Shown one piece after another: positions 21,689 to 33,050 of a stretch of DNA of 64,000 nt (position 1 is the stretch's first letter; each line of letters opens with the position of its first letter). Source of the stretch: Kalaharituber pfeilii. Taxonomy: Eukaryota > Ascomycota > Pezizomycetes > Pezizales > Pezizaceae. The notes under the pieces are model-generated. The model had not been told where the DNA came from. It searched no databases and was given only the letters and a program-made list of their open reading frames with translations. The DNA is taken from contig WHUZ01000064.1 of the NCBI GenBank assembly GCA_015179045.1, forward strand, positions 62,001 to 126,000, written 5' to 3'. A program made the translations under genes and the position numbers.

Positions 21689-23381
21689 CTATAGTATCCA
21701 AAAAGTGGTATCTGAGGCAGCATCAGATGTTTCAGAGTCATCTGTATCAGACCAGGCTTCTGGTGACTCTGAAGCAATTCTAGCTTGTTTGCGAGTACGT
21801 TGGGATGGTTGACGCTTGTTTTTGGCCTGTGGTTGCTGTGGCTTCGACTTGGATGTTCTTTTTTTTTTCGGTTTTTGCTTCTTTTGCTCTTCCATCTCTA
21901 GCTGCTTCTTGAGCCTGATAATATCCTTTCCAGTGATGGGCCCAATGACTGGAAGACGTCTTTGGTCCTTTGTCTTGAGTTTTTTACCACCCCTCTTGAG
22001 TTTCATATTGATATCTCTCTCAATATCAACCTCAGTCATTGCTCCTAATGCTGCTGATGAGAGTTTAAGAAATGACTTTTTGATTTCTGACTGAGAGGCA
22101 TTTGGAAGTCGTTGAATGAAGCGAATAGTACGTCTTTTGAGTGCTTTTGGTGTCCTAGGAGTATAGACACTATGGGAGGATATTGGACGTACTGGAGAGA
22201 GGTAGTTTTCGATAGCTGTATGTTGCATATTGCCAAGGGGGATTCTGTAGTTGCTAGGATATATTCCAGTCCCTGCCCATCCAGACTTGATATTCTGCTC
22301 CATAAAGGCACGCTCTCGAGCTGTCTTAAGCATTGGCCAAAAATTTCCTTTTCTAACAATATCAAAATTCTCTCTAGTAAAGGTATCCACCTCTTGACTA
22401 TAGGCATGTTGTAGAGGTGCAAATAACCCAACATCTAAAGGCTGTAGAAGATGTATTGAGTGTGGGGGAAGACAAACACTAACATATCATGCTCCAAACA
22501 CCATGAAAGAAATTCCTAAGAGCAATGAGAGGCATGTCCATCTAGAAACAACACAAGACGATGAGTTTTTTTAGACAATTTCATTGCTAGGGGTAAAAAT
22601 GATCCTGCAAATAGTCTTGACCAATTTTATTATCTGTCCATCCCTTAGATGAGTGGGTAAATCTTGCTTCCTTATCCTCTGGAGTTATACCTGCATACCA
22701 TCCTGCTACATGAGTTTTTCCTTTATATATAATATATGCAGGTAATACTTTACCGGCTGCATTAATTGTCTCAATATCTGTAATTGTTTCTCTGTTTCCA
22801 TCCACCCTCTTTCGCACATGCTTTCTCCCAGCTCTACAAATCACTTTGCATTTGCTTCCTCTTCCTAACATAAACCCTTTCGTATCCATATTCCATATAT
22901 TCTCTGCGGGTATCTTATTCCTTGCTATCACTTTTTGCGCTGCCTGAATAAACCTTTTTACCACTTCCGGATTATCTGCTACTGCCTGCTGGCGCTCCTG
23001 AGCTGTTGCTAACTTCTGCTTAACCTCTGGGTGTCTTTTCACAAACCTGCGTACCCAATTTTTGCCTAAATCTTGCTTAATGCCCCCCTTACATTTAATT
23101 ATTAAACTAGTAGCAATCTCTCTCAAAGTTTCTATCTCAATAGGAAATCCCATATCATCCATTCGCTTAAGATATCTTACCACTGCCTTCTCCTGCTCTT
23201 TATCTAGGTGCTGCTGACTCTCATGACTAACTTTACGAGCAGTAGTCTTCCCTTTATATCTATATCTCACTGTAGCTTCAACTAGTCTTAAAAAGTCTGC
23301 TGCTCTCCGAACTGACTTGAACTTACCATCTTTAAGGCCCTTAATAGCCTCCTGAATTTTCGCTTCTTGATCTTTTGCCAT
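21689..23381 (-). pseudogene. Fot1-like (DDE_1) transposase, frameshifted
   Basis: The first 264 codons (23381-22587) are open. They contain a psq-type helix-turn-helix (AIKGLKDGKFKSVRRAADFL), a CENP-B-like second helix-turn-helix (NWVRRFVKRHPEVKQKLATA) and the first catalytic Asp block (NIWNMDTKGFMLGRG, with Thr where Glu is usual). A frameshift then puts the second Asp (FLDGHASHCS) in another frame, followed by a TAG. The third motif (LLQPLDVGLFAPLQHAYS) is split again before a 233-codon tail (22390-21689). That tail is lysine-rich with a KKKRTSKSKPQQ segment, then acidic. At least three disruptions make the enzyme inactive. Confidence 0.88.
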
Positions 23382-23419
23382 GGCTGGGTTCTATAGACCT
23401 CCGTGAATGATTGTTGTTG

Positions 23420-23477
23420 CCTCGCCATAGCCCGTCGGGCGGCAAGCGAGTATTGATATATAAAAAAAAAAAAAAAA
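23420..23477 (+). mobile_element. Hairpin-only family-1 retroinsertion in the Fot1 element
   Basis: Duplication GATTGTTGTTG at 23409-23419 and 23478-23488. Inner stem GCCC-GTC-GGGC, outer CTCGC/GCGAG. It starts at the hairpin base. Confidence 0.9.
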
Positions 23478-23624
23478 GATTGTTGTTGCGTTGCTGTGCC
23501 CCCGCAACTGTAGTGTTATCAAGTAATTGCGCTATCGCACTAGCGCCACGCTAGTGCGCAACATCCCGGTCGTGCGCAATATCCCGGTAGAACATAGTAT
23601 AGCTACTAGCCACTGGCAGGGATT

Positions 23625-23684
23625 TTTTTTTTTTTTTTTTTTAAATCACATAACCCCGCTTGTAGCACGTGGCCATGGCAGGGT
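23625..23684 (-). mobile_element. Hairpin-only family-2 retroinsertion
   Basis: Duplication CACTGGCAGGGATT at 23611-23624 and 23685-23698. The hairpin variant (CGCTTGTAGCACGTGGCC) keeps the outer GC-rich stem. Confidence 0.88.
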
Positions 23685-23698
23685 CACTGGCAGGGATT

Positions 23699-24267
23699 GA
23701 GATCATAATCGAGCGTTCATATTATATTAGGTCAGGTCTGGGCCGCGACGCTTTTCAAATATGTCCATATATCGGTTGTGGCCGTCCCCCTATGATGGAG
23801 TGAGGGGAAAGAAAACTTGGGGAATGGGAGCTTGATCGAATAAAATAGGATATTCAGAGAGAAGGAATTTTATATGAGAGGTTCAACTGTGTTTCCTTTA
23901 TATCCTTTGCTCCTCAGCTCGTCAAGGGCAGCATAGAAGTGATGAAATGCAATGTTCCACTCCTGATATGAGCATATCCTTTCCTATTCAGACCCGTTCA
24001 GTACTAGCCATGGCATAAGTTGTAAGAGAACGCTGAACAACTCAATCGGGAAGTGGTCACTGGGTCACGCCTTTGCGTCATAGCCTGGCCGCTGAGCCGC
24101 CAGGCCAGGAACAATTTTGACCGTCATACCGCGCTACTAGGGAATGGGAAATGGTAAAGAGGTTTAAATAAGCTTTTTGGCAATTGGCAGCCGGTAAGGC
24201 CTAGCGTGTTTCTGGGGCAAGGCTGTTACGTTGATGTAGTGAAAGGAGGGTGTAACTTAGGACAACG
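23699..24267. other. Nothing confident
   Basis: No gene or element supported. From 24251 it carries TGTAACTTAGGACAACG, which recurs at 30438 and, diverged, near 51010. Confidence 0.35.
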
Positions 24268-24305
24268 TTTTTTTTTTTTTTTTTTTTTTTTGATCACGTA
24301 ATCCC
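24268..24305 (-). mobile_element. Sub-hairpin family-2 tail fragment
   Basis: A T run followed by GATCACGTAATCCC, which is only the last about 14 nt of the family-2 tail. No duplication is found. Confidence 0.45.
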
Positions 24306-24493
24306 AGCCGACCCCCGAGAACAGGAGACGACGACCCAGACCCATTACACACCCTAATGGAATTGCTTGGGGAGGATGAGTAAAGGGACACGCGGTAGAC
24401 TCTATTTCTTTTCCTTTGTATCCATTTCATGTAAGTTATCTATCCATCTTGCCCTGCCCTGGCAATAGCTGCATGCGGGGTCATGTGAAAGAG

Positions 24494-24534
<41 letters not shown>

Positions 24535-24618
24535 ATCCATCTCATGTACTTAACCTGACCTCGCCATAGCCCTTAGGGCGGCATGCGAATAATATTATTA
24601 AAAAAAAAAAAAAAAAAA
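24306..24618 (+). mobile_element. 3' end of a family-1 LINE with a nested tail
   Basis: Encodes the very C-terminus (MELLGEDE-stop) and the untranslated region, ending in the CTCGCCATAGCCC hairpin, AATATTATT and poly(A). It is interrupted at 24451-24530. Confidence 0.75.
24451..24530 (+). mobile_element. Near hairpin-only family-2 insertion
   Basis: Duplication ATCTATCCATCT at 24439-24450 and 24531-24542. Contains CCCTGCCCTGGCAATAGCTG and CATGCGGGGTCATGTGA followed by about 45 A. Confidence 0.8.
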
Positions 24619-24721
24619 CTCTACTAACCATATCATGGGCTGGGTGCCTTGTTGTTACCCACCTCCCACCCTTCTCTATCACCCATCCCTCACCCAGAAA
24701 TAGTAGTTCTACTCCCTCCTT

Positions 24722-25035
24722 AACAAGGGCCTGCGACAGTGGAGGCACCAGATAGGGGCGCTCGAGAACTACGGTCACATAATGACGGAGTGTAAGGCGT
24801 GGAAGAAGAGACTGCCAAGGGGAGAGGCAGGACTGAAGCAGCCGGCTAAGCAAGACGGGGAAGGAGACACGGTGGCGGAGGTCTTGGACTGGGCGGCGGA
24901 GTGAGGCACTGTTTTCTTTATCCCTTTTCTTTCATCTCTTTTATCACACAGTCTTTGTTACATAATACCTCGCCATAGCCTTTACAGGCGGCATGCGAAT
25001 AATGAAAAAAAAAAAAAAAAAAAAAAAAAATACAG
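24722..25035 (+). mobile_element. 5'-truncated LINE 3' end with internal deletion
   Basis: Duplication TACTCCCTCCTT at 24710-24721 and 25036-25047. Coding part GLRQWRHQIG joined directly to ALENYGHIMTECKAWKKRL, so the SPECRWCG knuckle half is missing. It ends VAEVLDWAAE-stop. The hairpin inner stem is GCCT-TTAC-AGGC, a compensated form. Confidence 0.88.
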
Positions 25036-25099
25036 TACTCCCTCCTTGTTTGCCCATTCCGGAACCATATCACTATTTCGAAGTGACCTTCCCATGTTC

Positions 25100-26350
25100 T
25101 GAAATACTACTCACACTCCTCGGCTATCTGACATTACTGATGGTCTTCTGGCCTCATCCCTGCCAGTGTTATACCCTCCAATGTCACCGATCTCTTAGCA
25201 GCCTCTGGTCTCAATGAGGCCCCTTTGATACCTCTGTTAATGCCTTTTGGTGAGGGGCAGCTCCTCTAAATGTGTCCAATACCTTGGCACTGGAAACATC
25301 TCTTCTCTGTATCTCGCTGCTTTCTCTTCTGATTTTTATATGCAGATCTAGTTCCTGACTCACCATTTCTTATTGCTGCAGGTGCAGATGGTGCGTTGGG
25401 TGGTGGGTTCGGTACTGGTACTGGTGCAGTAGCTCATGCCTTGGTAGTTAGTACTATGGCTGGTGTGGTAGCTCGAGTACTTACTGGTGACTTCTGGAGC
25501 CTTTCTGCTGCTGGCTTATACAATTTGACCTTCCTTATATCTTCTCCAATACTAACGCCCTCCTTAATAAGACGTTCTATGACCTGTGCATTTTCGGCTT
25601 CAAACTTAAATGCTGTTGCCTTAATCATATTTCATACATTTGGGCCAATCCTCTCTAGCCATCTTGCCCCAAATGCATATGCGTTACTAGCAACTACAGT
25701 GATATGCAGCCTCTGCCGCCCTTCAAGTCCTACCACTGGCACACTCTTTGCAATTAGTAGTACTATACCTCATTGCTCGCCCTATACATAGAGTAGATTA
25801 TCTCCAAAGACCTCTTCCAGCTCTTTCCTTGGTATGTCTACCACTTCCTTTTCCTCCATATCTCATGGTATATCAATGACTTGCCATTTCTACTCAAACC
25901 TTGAAACAGCTGTGTTCTCTACCAAATCACCTACCCGGATAGCCTTTTATTTGTTTCCGCTCTCCAGTGCAAGTAGTGCATTAGAAACATCCACTAGATG
26001 CTTCTTCCTCTCCTCCTGCTATCTCCCCCCTTCACATATCGCTGTCTGTTTGTGAGGAGAGATTACCATACATTTCCTAATCTTTTTCGTATCTACAACC
26101 TTCTAGGACTCTCCTTTGGCCCTTATCTGACCCAGCCTAATACGTTCAGCTGCCTCCTGAGTTTCAGCAGCTTTCTTTTATGCCTTCTCTTCTTCATATG
26201 CTTTTTTTACCTCTTCCTCACTAGCATTCTCATTTATCTCGATTTGCACTCTAGTAGACTTTTTCTCCATAGCTTCCAGTACTGCTTCTAGTGCTGCCTT
26301 TTCACTGCTTTTTCCAGGTCAATCCTCTGCTCTTCCTGTTTAGCTGCTGT
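25100..26350 (-). pseudogene. Decayed Gag/ORF1-like gene
   Basis: On the minus strand, many stops break a charged, coiled-coil-like region (26350-25800), a 64-codon open piece at 25628-25434 (AENAQVIERLIKEGVSIGED) and a zinc-knuckle relic CFQCQGIGHI-stop-RSCPS near 25300. The order coiled coil, middle region, knuckle fits the Gag-like ORF1 of a LINE or LTR element. Too decayed to classify further. Confidence 0.45.
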
Positions 26351-26589
26351 AAGATAGACAGATAGTATCAACTACTGCCTTGCGAAGGACCGGAGCGGTG
26401 AGAACTGGCGGAACGAACGTACGACCAAATGCGAGTGCGAGTGCATCAGGAAAGAAAAAGGTGCGTCCGGAAGCCATATAGGCGCGTCCCAGGACCGTTT
26501 TGTCTTTTTTGCGTCATGTGCGTCCTGACGTTGGTGCCATGAGGTCAACACCAGGACACAACTATTGATATTATGTGTCCAGACGCACA

Positions 26590-26935
26590 TCTAAACTAGT
26601 ATTATCAGGACGCAACAGTACCACTATGCTCCCAGGGCGCAATTGCAATAATGTACAATCAGGACGCAATTGCATTACTGTGCTTTCAGGGCGCAATTGT
26701 ATTACTATACTGTCAGGATGACAATGTTCGCCTCTATACTACCAGGATGCAATTGCAATGATATACAATCAGGACGCAAGTGCATTACTGTGCTATCAGG
26801 GCGCAATTGTATAACTATACAGTCAGGATGACACGATTTCACCTCTATACCGCCAGGACGCAATTGCATTACTGTGCTATCAGGGCACAATTGTATTAGT
26901 ATACTGTCAGGATGCAGACGCAATACTCTATGGTT
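26590..26935 (+). repeat. 27-bp tandem array, left arm
   Basis: Unit close to CAGGGCGCAATTGTATTACTATACTGT, 12 or so diverged copies with a few longer variants containing GGATGACAATG. Confidence 0.8.
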
Positions 26936-27059
26936 GGGGCTCTGCGCCTTTCTAGGTGCTGACCCAATTTAATTAATCCTTCAGAGAATACATTCATTCT
27001 ATATACATGCCAATGTCAATAGATCTATATCAAAGGACCAGCTATGCTACGCCTATGTA

Positions 27060-28110
27060 CAATGCCACGTAAATGGCACCATACTGCGTCGAATGATACC
27101 ATGCGGAGCGGATGCTGTCATGCTGCGCGCATACTGCCATGCTGCGCGAATACTGCTGTGGATGTATTCTGCCACACGCGAGAGGTTAGCCTTGCCACGA
27201 CGCGATGAGCATGATGCTGCAACTCACCTTGTGGCTATGCTGCATGAGTGCTACCATGCTGCGTAAATGCTGCCATACTGCATAAATGCTACCATGCCGC
27301 GTGAATGCTGCCATGCTGTGTGAATGCTGCCACACGCGAGAGGTTAGCCTTGCCACGACGCGATGAGCATGATGCTACAACTCACCCTGTGGCTATGCTG
27401 CGCGCATGCTGCCATGCTGCGCGAATGCTGCCATGCGGGATGTATGCTGCCATATATGAGAGCTTAGCCTTGCCACGACGCGATGAGCATGATAGCACAA
27501 CTTGCCGCCGTGCTGCGTGAATGCTACCATGCGGGATGTATTCTGCCCTATACGAAAGGTTAGCCTTGCTACGACACGATGAGCATGATACCATAACTCA
27601 CCTTGCTGCCATGCTGCGTGAATACTACCGTGCTGCGTAAATGCTGCCGTGCTGCGTGAATGCTGCCACACACGAGAGGTTAGCCTTCCCACGACGCGAT
27701 GAGCATGATATCAGAACTCACCTTGCTGCCATGCTCGTAAATGCTGCCGTGCTGCGTGTATACTGCCATGCTGCGCGGATGTATTCTGCCACATGCGAGA
27801 GCTTAGCCTTGCCACGATGCAATGAGCATGACACCACAACTCACCTTGCTGCCATGCTGCGTGAATGCTGCCATGTTGTACTGCGTAAATACTGCCATGC
27901 TGCGTAAATGCTGCCACACGCGAGAGGTTAGCCTTGCCACGACGTGATGAGCATGATAGCACAACTCACCTTACTGCCGCGCTGCGTGAATGCCGCCATG
28001 TGGGATGTATTCTGCCATACATGAGAGGTTAACCTTGCCACCACGCGACGAACATGACACCAAACTCACGTTGCTACCATGCTGCGCCAATGCTGCCATA
28101 GTGTCAAGCT
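27060..28110 (+). repeat. Higher-order repeat array
   Basis: About eight larger units of roughly 100-160 bp, each containing CGAGAGGTTAGCCTTGCC, ACGCGATGAGCATGAT and a variable number of 19-bp GAATGCTGCCATGCTGCGT units. Open frames here are by-products of repetition. Confidence 0.8.
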
Positions 28111-28636
28111 CTCCTGCTGTTGGGTGTCTAGTCTCGCAAGCTGTGGAGGTGTCAAGTTGTCGAGCTGCTATCCACGAGAAGTTAGCAATCAGCGGCGCGC
28201 GTCGCGTGAGCGAATGGACTCAAGTACACCTACCTGCCGAATCTCCTTTTTTGCTTTGGACAGTGATTTCTGTTATTTATTCCTGTTAGCCATGAAAAGA
28301 GATAAAAGGCTACCTGCTTACCTGTTATCCAGTCATTTTATTATCAAGTAGTTTGCTGTTTTGCAATACCTCTGTTGTAGCGGTAGTTGTCTTCAAAAGC
28401 AGGAGACAAGAAAGGGAGAGCATAACAGTGATACTATAGAAGTCCCTCCTACATGTCGACCTCCTACTGCGCACGGCTGAGGCGGGTAATGTCGGAAATA
28501 CAAGAGGCCTGTGCACAATGGCAACTGTAGATCATGCATATCCCGTTTTGCAGCAGCTCTCCAAGCTCGCATAGGCCTAACACAGCCTTGAACCAGACAA
28601 CGGCTTAACAAGCCTTTCAAGCAATTTGACATATAG

Positions 28637-28690
28637 TTTTTTTTTTTTTTTTCACTTGCATGCCGCCCTGTGAGCTATGGCGAGATTAGG
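28637..28690 (-). mobile_element. Family-1 tail insertion at the foldback centre
   Basis: Poly(T), CACTTGCATGCCGCCC, then TGTGAGCTATGGCGAG. The inner stem is imperfect. It probably arrived after the inverted structure formed, since no inverted partner exists. Confidence 0.6.
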
Positions 28691-29499
28691 TACAAAAGCA
28701 CACATAGGTTCCACTACTACGTCGCTCATTCCAGGTCTATGTATGTTTAAAGCCTTGCATTTACATGATAGAAATTATACAAGCTTTACCACCGTATGAC
28801 TCGAAGTGAGATAGATTACTATAACAAGTAATTTCCCACTCCACAACACATGCACTCAACTCACATGTGAGTGGCCGTACTCGCTACCAGTTGCAGAAGC
28901 GCGACTGTTGGAGTGGTCTGTGGAGAAAGGATTTTCTGCAGCCGGACAGACCCTTGCACGGTCCTCACAACCATGCACTTGAGGGGAACTTTATGCTGAT
29001 AGCGGGTACTACTTGGCATGGTGCACAGACCGGTTGCTTGTAAAAGTAACTCCAACCGAGCCTTCTTGCCTTGCCAGTAGTACTCGCCCCAGCCGCGCGC
29101 AGTAGCAGATTGACACTGAGGAGAAATCAGAGGGACTCCTCTAGTATCACTGTTATCCGCTCCCTCTTTCGGTCTCCTGCTCATGACAACGCCTACCACT
29201 ACAACAGAGGTATTGCAAAACAGCAAACTACTTGACAACAAAATGACTGGGTGATGGGTAAGCAGATAGCCTCTCATCTCTTTGCACGGCTGACAGGAAT
29301 GAATAACAGAAATCGCTGTCCATAGCGAAAAAGAGACTTCGCAGGTGAGTGTATCTGAGTCCATTCGCTCACGCGTCGCTGCTGATTGCTAACTTCTCGT
29401 GGATGGCAGGTAAACAGCTCGATGCTCAACAGTATGGCAGCACATGAGTACCACAGCAGCACGGTAGCAAGGTGAGTCCTAGCATCATACCTATCATGC

Positions 29500-29790
29500 C
29501 TGTGGTAATTCTAACTTCTCGAATACGGCAGCATTCACATAGCACGGCAGCATTTACGCAGCATGGCAGCAAGGTGAGTTGTGGTGTCATGCTCATCACG
29601 TCGTGGCAAGGCTAACCTCTCGCGTGTGGCAGCATTCACGCAGCATGGCAGCATTCAACGCAGTACAGCAGCATTCGCGCAGCACGGCAGCATTCACGCA
29701 GCATGGCAGCATTCACGCAGCATGGCAGCATTCGCGTGCTATGGCAGCCTACGCGTAGCATGCATGACAGCATCGACGTAGCATAGCAGG
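29500..29790 (-). repeat. 19-bp array, right arm
   Basis: GCAGCATTCACGCAGCATG units, the inverse of the 27-28 kb array, with one CGTGGCAAGGCTAACCTCTC block. Confidence 0.8.
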
Positions 29791-29904
29791 CCCTTCAGTG
29801 TAGAAGCCTTTGATACTTTAGCATGTATATAGAATGAATATACTATTTTGATGAGTGGATACATTGGGTGTGGATGTAGACATATAGAAGGCACTGCCTC
29901 CCAA

Positions 29905-30160
29905 CTATACAGGATTACAATTGCGTCCTGACCGTACAGCTATGCAATTGCCTCCTGACCGTACAGCTGTGCAATTGCCTCCTGAAAGAGTACAGCAATA
30001 CAATGGCGTCCTGACAGTACAGTTCTACGATTGCGTCCCGGCAGTACAGTTCTACAATTGCGTCCTGACTATACAGCTGTGCAATTGCCTCCTGACAGTA
30101 CAGCAATACAATGGCGTCCTGACAGTATAGTTCTACAATTGCGTCCTGACAATGGAACGC
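29905..30160 (-). repeat. 27-bp tandem array, right arm
   Basis: TACAATTGCGTCCTGACAGT-type units of 27 bp, the inverse of the 26.6-26.9 kb array. Confidence 0.8.
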
Positions 30161-30437
30161 TGGATATGTGTCTGGAAGTGAATAGCAAAGGTCTGCATCT
30201 AGACACCACATTTTAACTCTAGCTTCCGGGTATTGACAGCAGCAATGCGGTACCCAGGCATAGCAGTCAGAGGGCTGCGCACCCCGGGTGGCAAGTCTGC
30301 GTCAGAGGCGCTAGTGTCGTCTGACGCACAGGACGCAAAAAATTTTCCGTTCCTGATGTGCGAAAGCGTGAGAGCGAAAAAGAAGAGAAGAGAAGGTTGT
30401 TGTTACGGTTTCTACGATGATGTAATAAATATGAGGG

Positions 30438-30815
30438 TGTAACTTAGGACAACGCTTGGTGCTTGACCTTTCGACAGGGCAGCTCTAGCTGGCCCTTCTT
30501 ATAGTCAATCCGGCGTGCCTGCCTTCTATTGTTTATCTATGCTATGATATCACGATGTTCTACCTATGGGCATCCCTCAGTCACTGCCTCGCCTCATCTA
30601 GAGGTCCATCCGGTGGCTCTGCTCCTGGAGATCCGTTCAGTGGCTCTGCTCCTGGAGGTCCATTCGGTGGCTTTGCTCCTAGAGGTCCGTCCGGTGGCTG
30701 TCGCTACGCTCTGACCATGCCGGCTTAGTTGGTGTGGTTTTTCCTTAAATAAAGACCCTCGCCATAGCCCTTTGGGCGGCACTCGAGTATTGGTATTAAA
30801 AAAAAAAAAAAAAAA
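30438..30815 (+). mobile_element. LINE-tailed insertion with 27-bp repeats
   Basis: Starts with TGTAACTTAGGACAACG (shared with 24251 and, diverged, 51010), then holds four 27-bp units (GAGGTCCATCCGGTGGCTCT...) at 30600-30707, an AAATAAAG signal and the family-1 hairpin (one arm mutated, ACTCGAG) plus poly(A). It may be two elements side by side. Confidence 0.5.
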
Positions 30816-31126
30816 AATTATATATATATATACGAGATCGCCTCACGTGGCCCTTATCTCCACGTGCCTTCCATGCCAAGCTTTACCTCTTACCTATTCC
30901 GTCGTCGTCACCACACTGCTGCCTAGGCCTTACGTTCACTTCTCTCCCTTGCTTCTCTCTGCCTCACCTCCGATGCCTTTGCATAAGCTAAGGCTTTCTC
31001 AGTCTCTCTTCTTGCCTCGATCTCTAGGTTCTTCCTCTTTGTCTTCTCTTATCTCCTTCTGGCAGTATCCTTTTCCTCAATTGTAGCTGTCTCAAGTCTT
31101 ACTACTACTGAAGCAAGGCTCTCCTC

Positions 31127-31420
31127 CAGTGTTCCCAACCGCCCAAGCTGGTCCAGGCCGCCCAGGCTGGTCCAGGCCGCCCAGGCTGGTCCAGGCCGCC
31201 CAGGCTGGTCCAGGCCGCCCAGGCTGGTCCAGGCCGCCCAGGCTGGTCCAGGCCGCCCAGGCTGGTCCAGGCCGCCCAGGCTGGTCCAGGCCGCCCAGGC
31301 TGGTCCAGGCCGCCCAGGCTGGTCCAGGCCGCCCAGGCTGGTCCAAGCCGCCCAGGCTGGTCCAGGCCGCCCAGGCTGGTCCAGGCCGTCCAGGCTATTC
31401 AGGCCGTTCAAGCAATTTCA
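31127..31420 (+). mobile_element. hAT-like group-2 terminus with 19-bp array
   Basis: CAGTGTTCCCAACCGCCCAA matches the terminal repeat of the complete element at 43145-44595. It is followed by about a dozen units of GGTCCAGGCCGCCCAGGCT (31150-31390). No matching right end was found, so it is probably truncated. Confidence 0.6.
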
Positions 31421-31690
31421 GGGGCAGGAAGGCTGGTTACGAGGCTATTTCAGGGGCCACCTTCAGCTTCCTTGGACACGGATTTAATATGCACCCTTCA
31501 ATATTTTCGGATAACTATCTAAACTTTTTGTTTATTGAGCAGCGCTTTTCGCAGGTATTCAGGTAAGGAATTTTTTTTTGTATCGCTTGATATTGTATCG
31601 CTCGACTTTATACTAATTTCTTATTAGTATTATAGGGAGACAGACATTCTAACCACCGGTACTGGCGATGATAATTCCTTTAGTATTCTA

Positions 31691-31900
31691 CTATTCTTCA
31701 CTCTCCATAGTGCAGTTCAATTTTTGATCTTGCATCCACGATTCCCTGCAGTCCAATCTGATGCCGTTATCGATTCTTCTGCAATTTGGGTTACAAAAAT
31801 CTGGTGCGACAAAGTTGGATTTGACACTATGGTGAAGCTGTGCATGGCTAATGGAAAGTGATACTGGCGGTGTAAAATCAGCAAGCGAAATCCTAAACAT
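31691..31900 (-). CDS. Small open frame, 69 codons, unknown
   Basis: MFRISLADFTPPVSLSISHA then a Cys/His-containing middle and an acidic MESEE end before TAG. It reads like protein and lies outside recognised repeats, directly next to an ORF1-type LINE insertion that may have cut off upstream exons. No domain is recognised, and a chance frame is possible. Confidence 0.25.
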   Translation of the reverse strand: MFRISLADFTPPVSLSISHAQLHHSVKSNFVAPDFCNPNCRRIDNGIRLDCRESWMQDQKLNCTMESEE

Positions 31901-31904
31901 TAGA

Positions 31905-32269
31905 GGTTGGAAGTGGCGAACAAAGATTTGGGCAAGATCACTGGAATTCACTGGCTCAGGAAGAAGGCTATGCTGATGGATGAGGGAAAGGTAACGAGCT
32001 CGGTGGTAGCCTACCTGGAGATGGACACTGAGACAGGAAGGGTGAGACTTGGAGGTCGATGGATGAAATGCGACCGGTATGAGTTTGACAGGGGACGGAA
32101 GTAGGAGATACCGGTTCGGCATTCTACCCGCATCATGTATGAGCGCCGCGGGCAAAACACGTAGTCAGACTTAGCCGTTTTTTGTTTTAGTCCCTCTTTA
32201 AAGAATAAACCCCCGCCATAGCCCTCAGGACGGTATGCGAGTAATGATATTAAAAAAAAAAAAAAAAAA
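31905..32269 (+). mobile_element. ORF1-only LINE derivative with family-1 tail
   Basis: Encodes EVANKDLGKITGIHWLRKKA, SSVVAYLE, VRLGGRWMKCD and a stop after DRGRK at 32104, then the untranslated region and the hairpin (GCCCTCAGGAC, slightly decayed) plus poly(A). No ORF2. Confidence 0.75.
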
Positions 32270-32395
32270 GTTCACCGTGCAGCACCTCCCGAGGTATATG
32301 GAGGTGTCATCGTTGCCCTGGTATACCCCGGCGCCCGTTCTGTCTTCTACCTTGCTCCCATCAGTGTACACGCTCGTCCACATAAGGATAGAGAA
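32270..32395 (-). mobile_element. LINE RNase H fragment
   Basis: The minus strand encodes SVYTDGSKVEDRTGAGVYQG and SIYLGRCCTVN, the start of RNase H with its first Asp. It stops at the junction with the ORF1-type insertion. Confidence 0.65.
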
Positions 32396-32430
32396 AGCAA
32401 CGGAAGGGAGTGTATGCAGTTGTGGGCAGA

Positions 32431-32490
32431 CTTTTTTTTTTTTTTTTTATCATTAATCGCTTGCCGCCCTATGGGCTATGGCGATCGTTT
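32431..32490 (-). mobile_element. Family-1 tail, ATCGC/GCGAT type
   Basis: Poly(T), ATCATTAATCGCTTGCCG, GCCCTATGGGC and ATGGCGAT. Downstream TTTAGATACATAAAA belongs to the untranslated region. Confidence 0.7.
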
Positions 32491-32589
32491 AGATACATAA
32501 AACAGCTAGGGAAACTAACTTCTCTCTCCCCCCTCCCCCCCTCTCCTCCGTAAGAAATAAGAAATTAAAAAGGAATGTAACATCAGCCA

Positions 32590-32957
32590 AATGGCGGACT
32601 ACCTAGCATTCAGGTGTGAAGAAGAGGAGTACCCAGAAGAGTAGGAAAGGTGGGAAGATGCGGACGAAAAGAAGTGGGTGGAGCAACCAGAGAATGGGGA
32701 AGAGGTGGACATCTTGGGGGAGTTTTTTGGGTGGTTGAAGGTGTACTCGGGGAGGGGGCGATTTCTCATTTGTTTGAAGGTAATGGCGGAGGAAAGTTGT
32801 AGCTATTTTTATTGCCTCGTGGAGGTGGGGTAGGGTGGGGTCGAGGTTTTCATTTGTAGAGAAGGGGGTGGAAGAGGTAGCTAGACAAGCCTGCCTCCGG
32901 GCTTTGAGCGCTTAGACCAGGGGCCCTGCGATGGCGAACAGCTGCACGCGGGTCACG
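32590..32957 (+). mobile_element. Family-2 LINE 3' portion
   Basis: Ends GCCTGCCTCCGGGCTTTGAG ... CCCTGCGATGGCGAACAGC ... GCACGCGGGTCACGT plus poly(A). The part upstream has short frames (MADYLAFRCEEEEYPEE) broken by stops. The GCCTGYCTCCGGGC motif is shared with 34570-34829 and marks the family-2 untranslated region. Confidence 0.6.
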
Positions 32958-33050
32958 TAAAAAAAAAAAAAAAAGAAGAAAAACAATCTAACCCCTGAGT
33001 TCACTAGAATGTATCTCTTAGTAGCATAGACTACCTGTTCATAATAGCCT

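Larger units (their letters stand above)
21337..23597 (-). mobile_element. Fot1/pogo-like DNA transposon, 2.26 kb
   Basis: TA at 21335-21336 and 23598-23599 flanks ends CTGTGTTCTACCGGGATATT and CTATGTTCTACCGGGATATT (inverted), each followed by a second GGGATATTGCGCA-like motif. The interior carries a broken DDE_1-type transposase on the minus strand and one nested hairpin insertion. Confidence 0.88.
26400..30390. mobile_element. About 4-kb foldback structure made of tandem repeats
   Basis: Two arms run in opposite orientation around a centre near 28500-28860. From outside in, each arm has a TTTTTC-TTCCTGATG-type end, an array of 27-bp units (26590-26935; 29905-30160), an array of 19-bp CATGCTGCGTGAATGCTGC units with GAGAGGTTAGCCTTGCCACG blocks (27060-28110; inverted and shorter at 29500-29790), and a 250-300-bp segment nearly the same in both arms (28165-28440; inverted at 29165-29410). 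I found no transposase and no sure target duplication. The layout resembles foldback (FB-like) transposons, but an inverted duplication of a satellite is possible. Confidence 0.6.

Noticed and set aside
27305..28000. Ala/Cys/His-rich proteins in the 27-28 kb array
   Set aside because: By-products of the tandem repeat, open on both strands.
28861..29364. 167-codon minus-strand gene in the foldback right arm
   Set aside because: The matching left-arm sequence does not preserve the frame; nucleotide similarity is not biased to codon positions as far as I can see.
26400..30390. CRISPR array
   Set aside because: Repeats are tandem without unique spacers, and the context is fungal.
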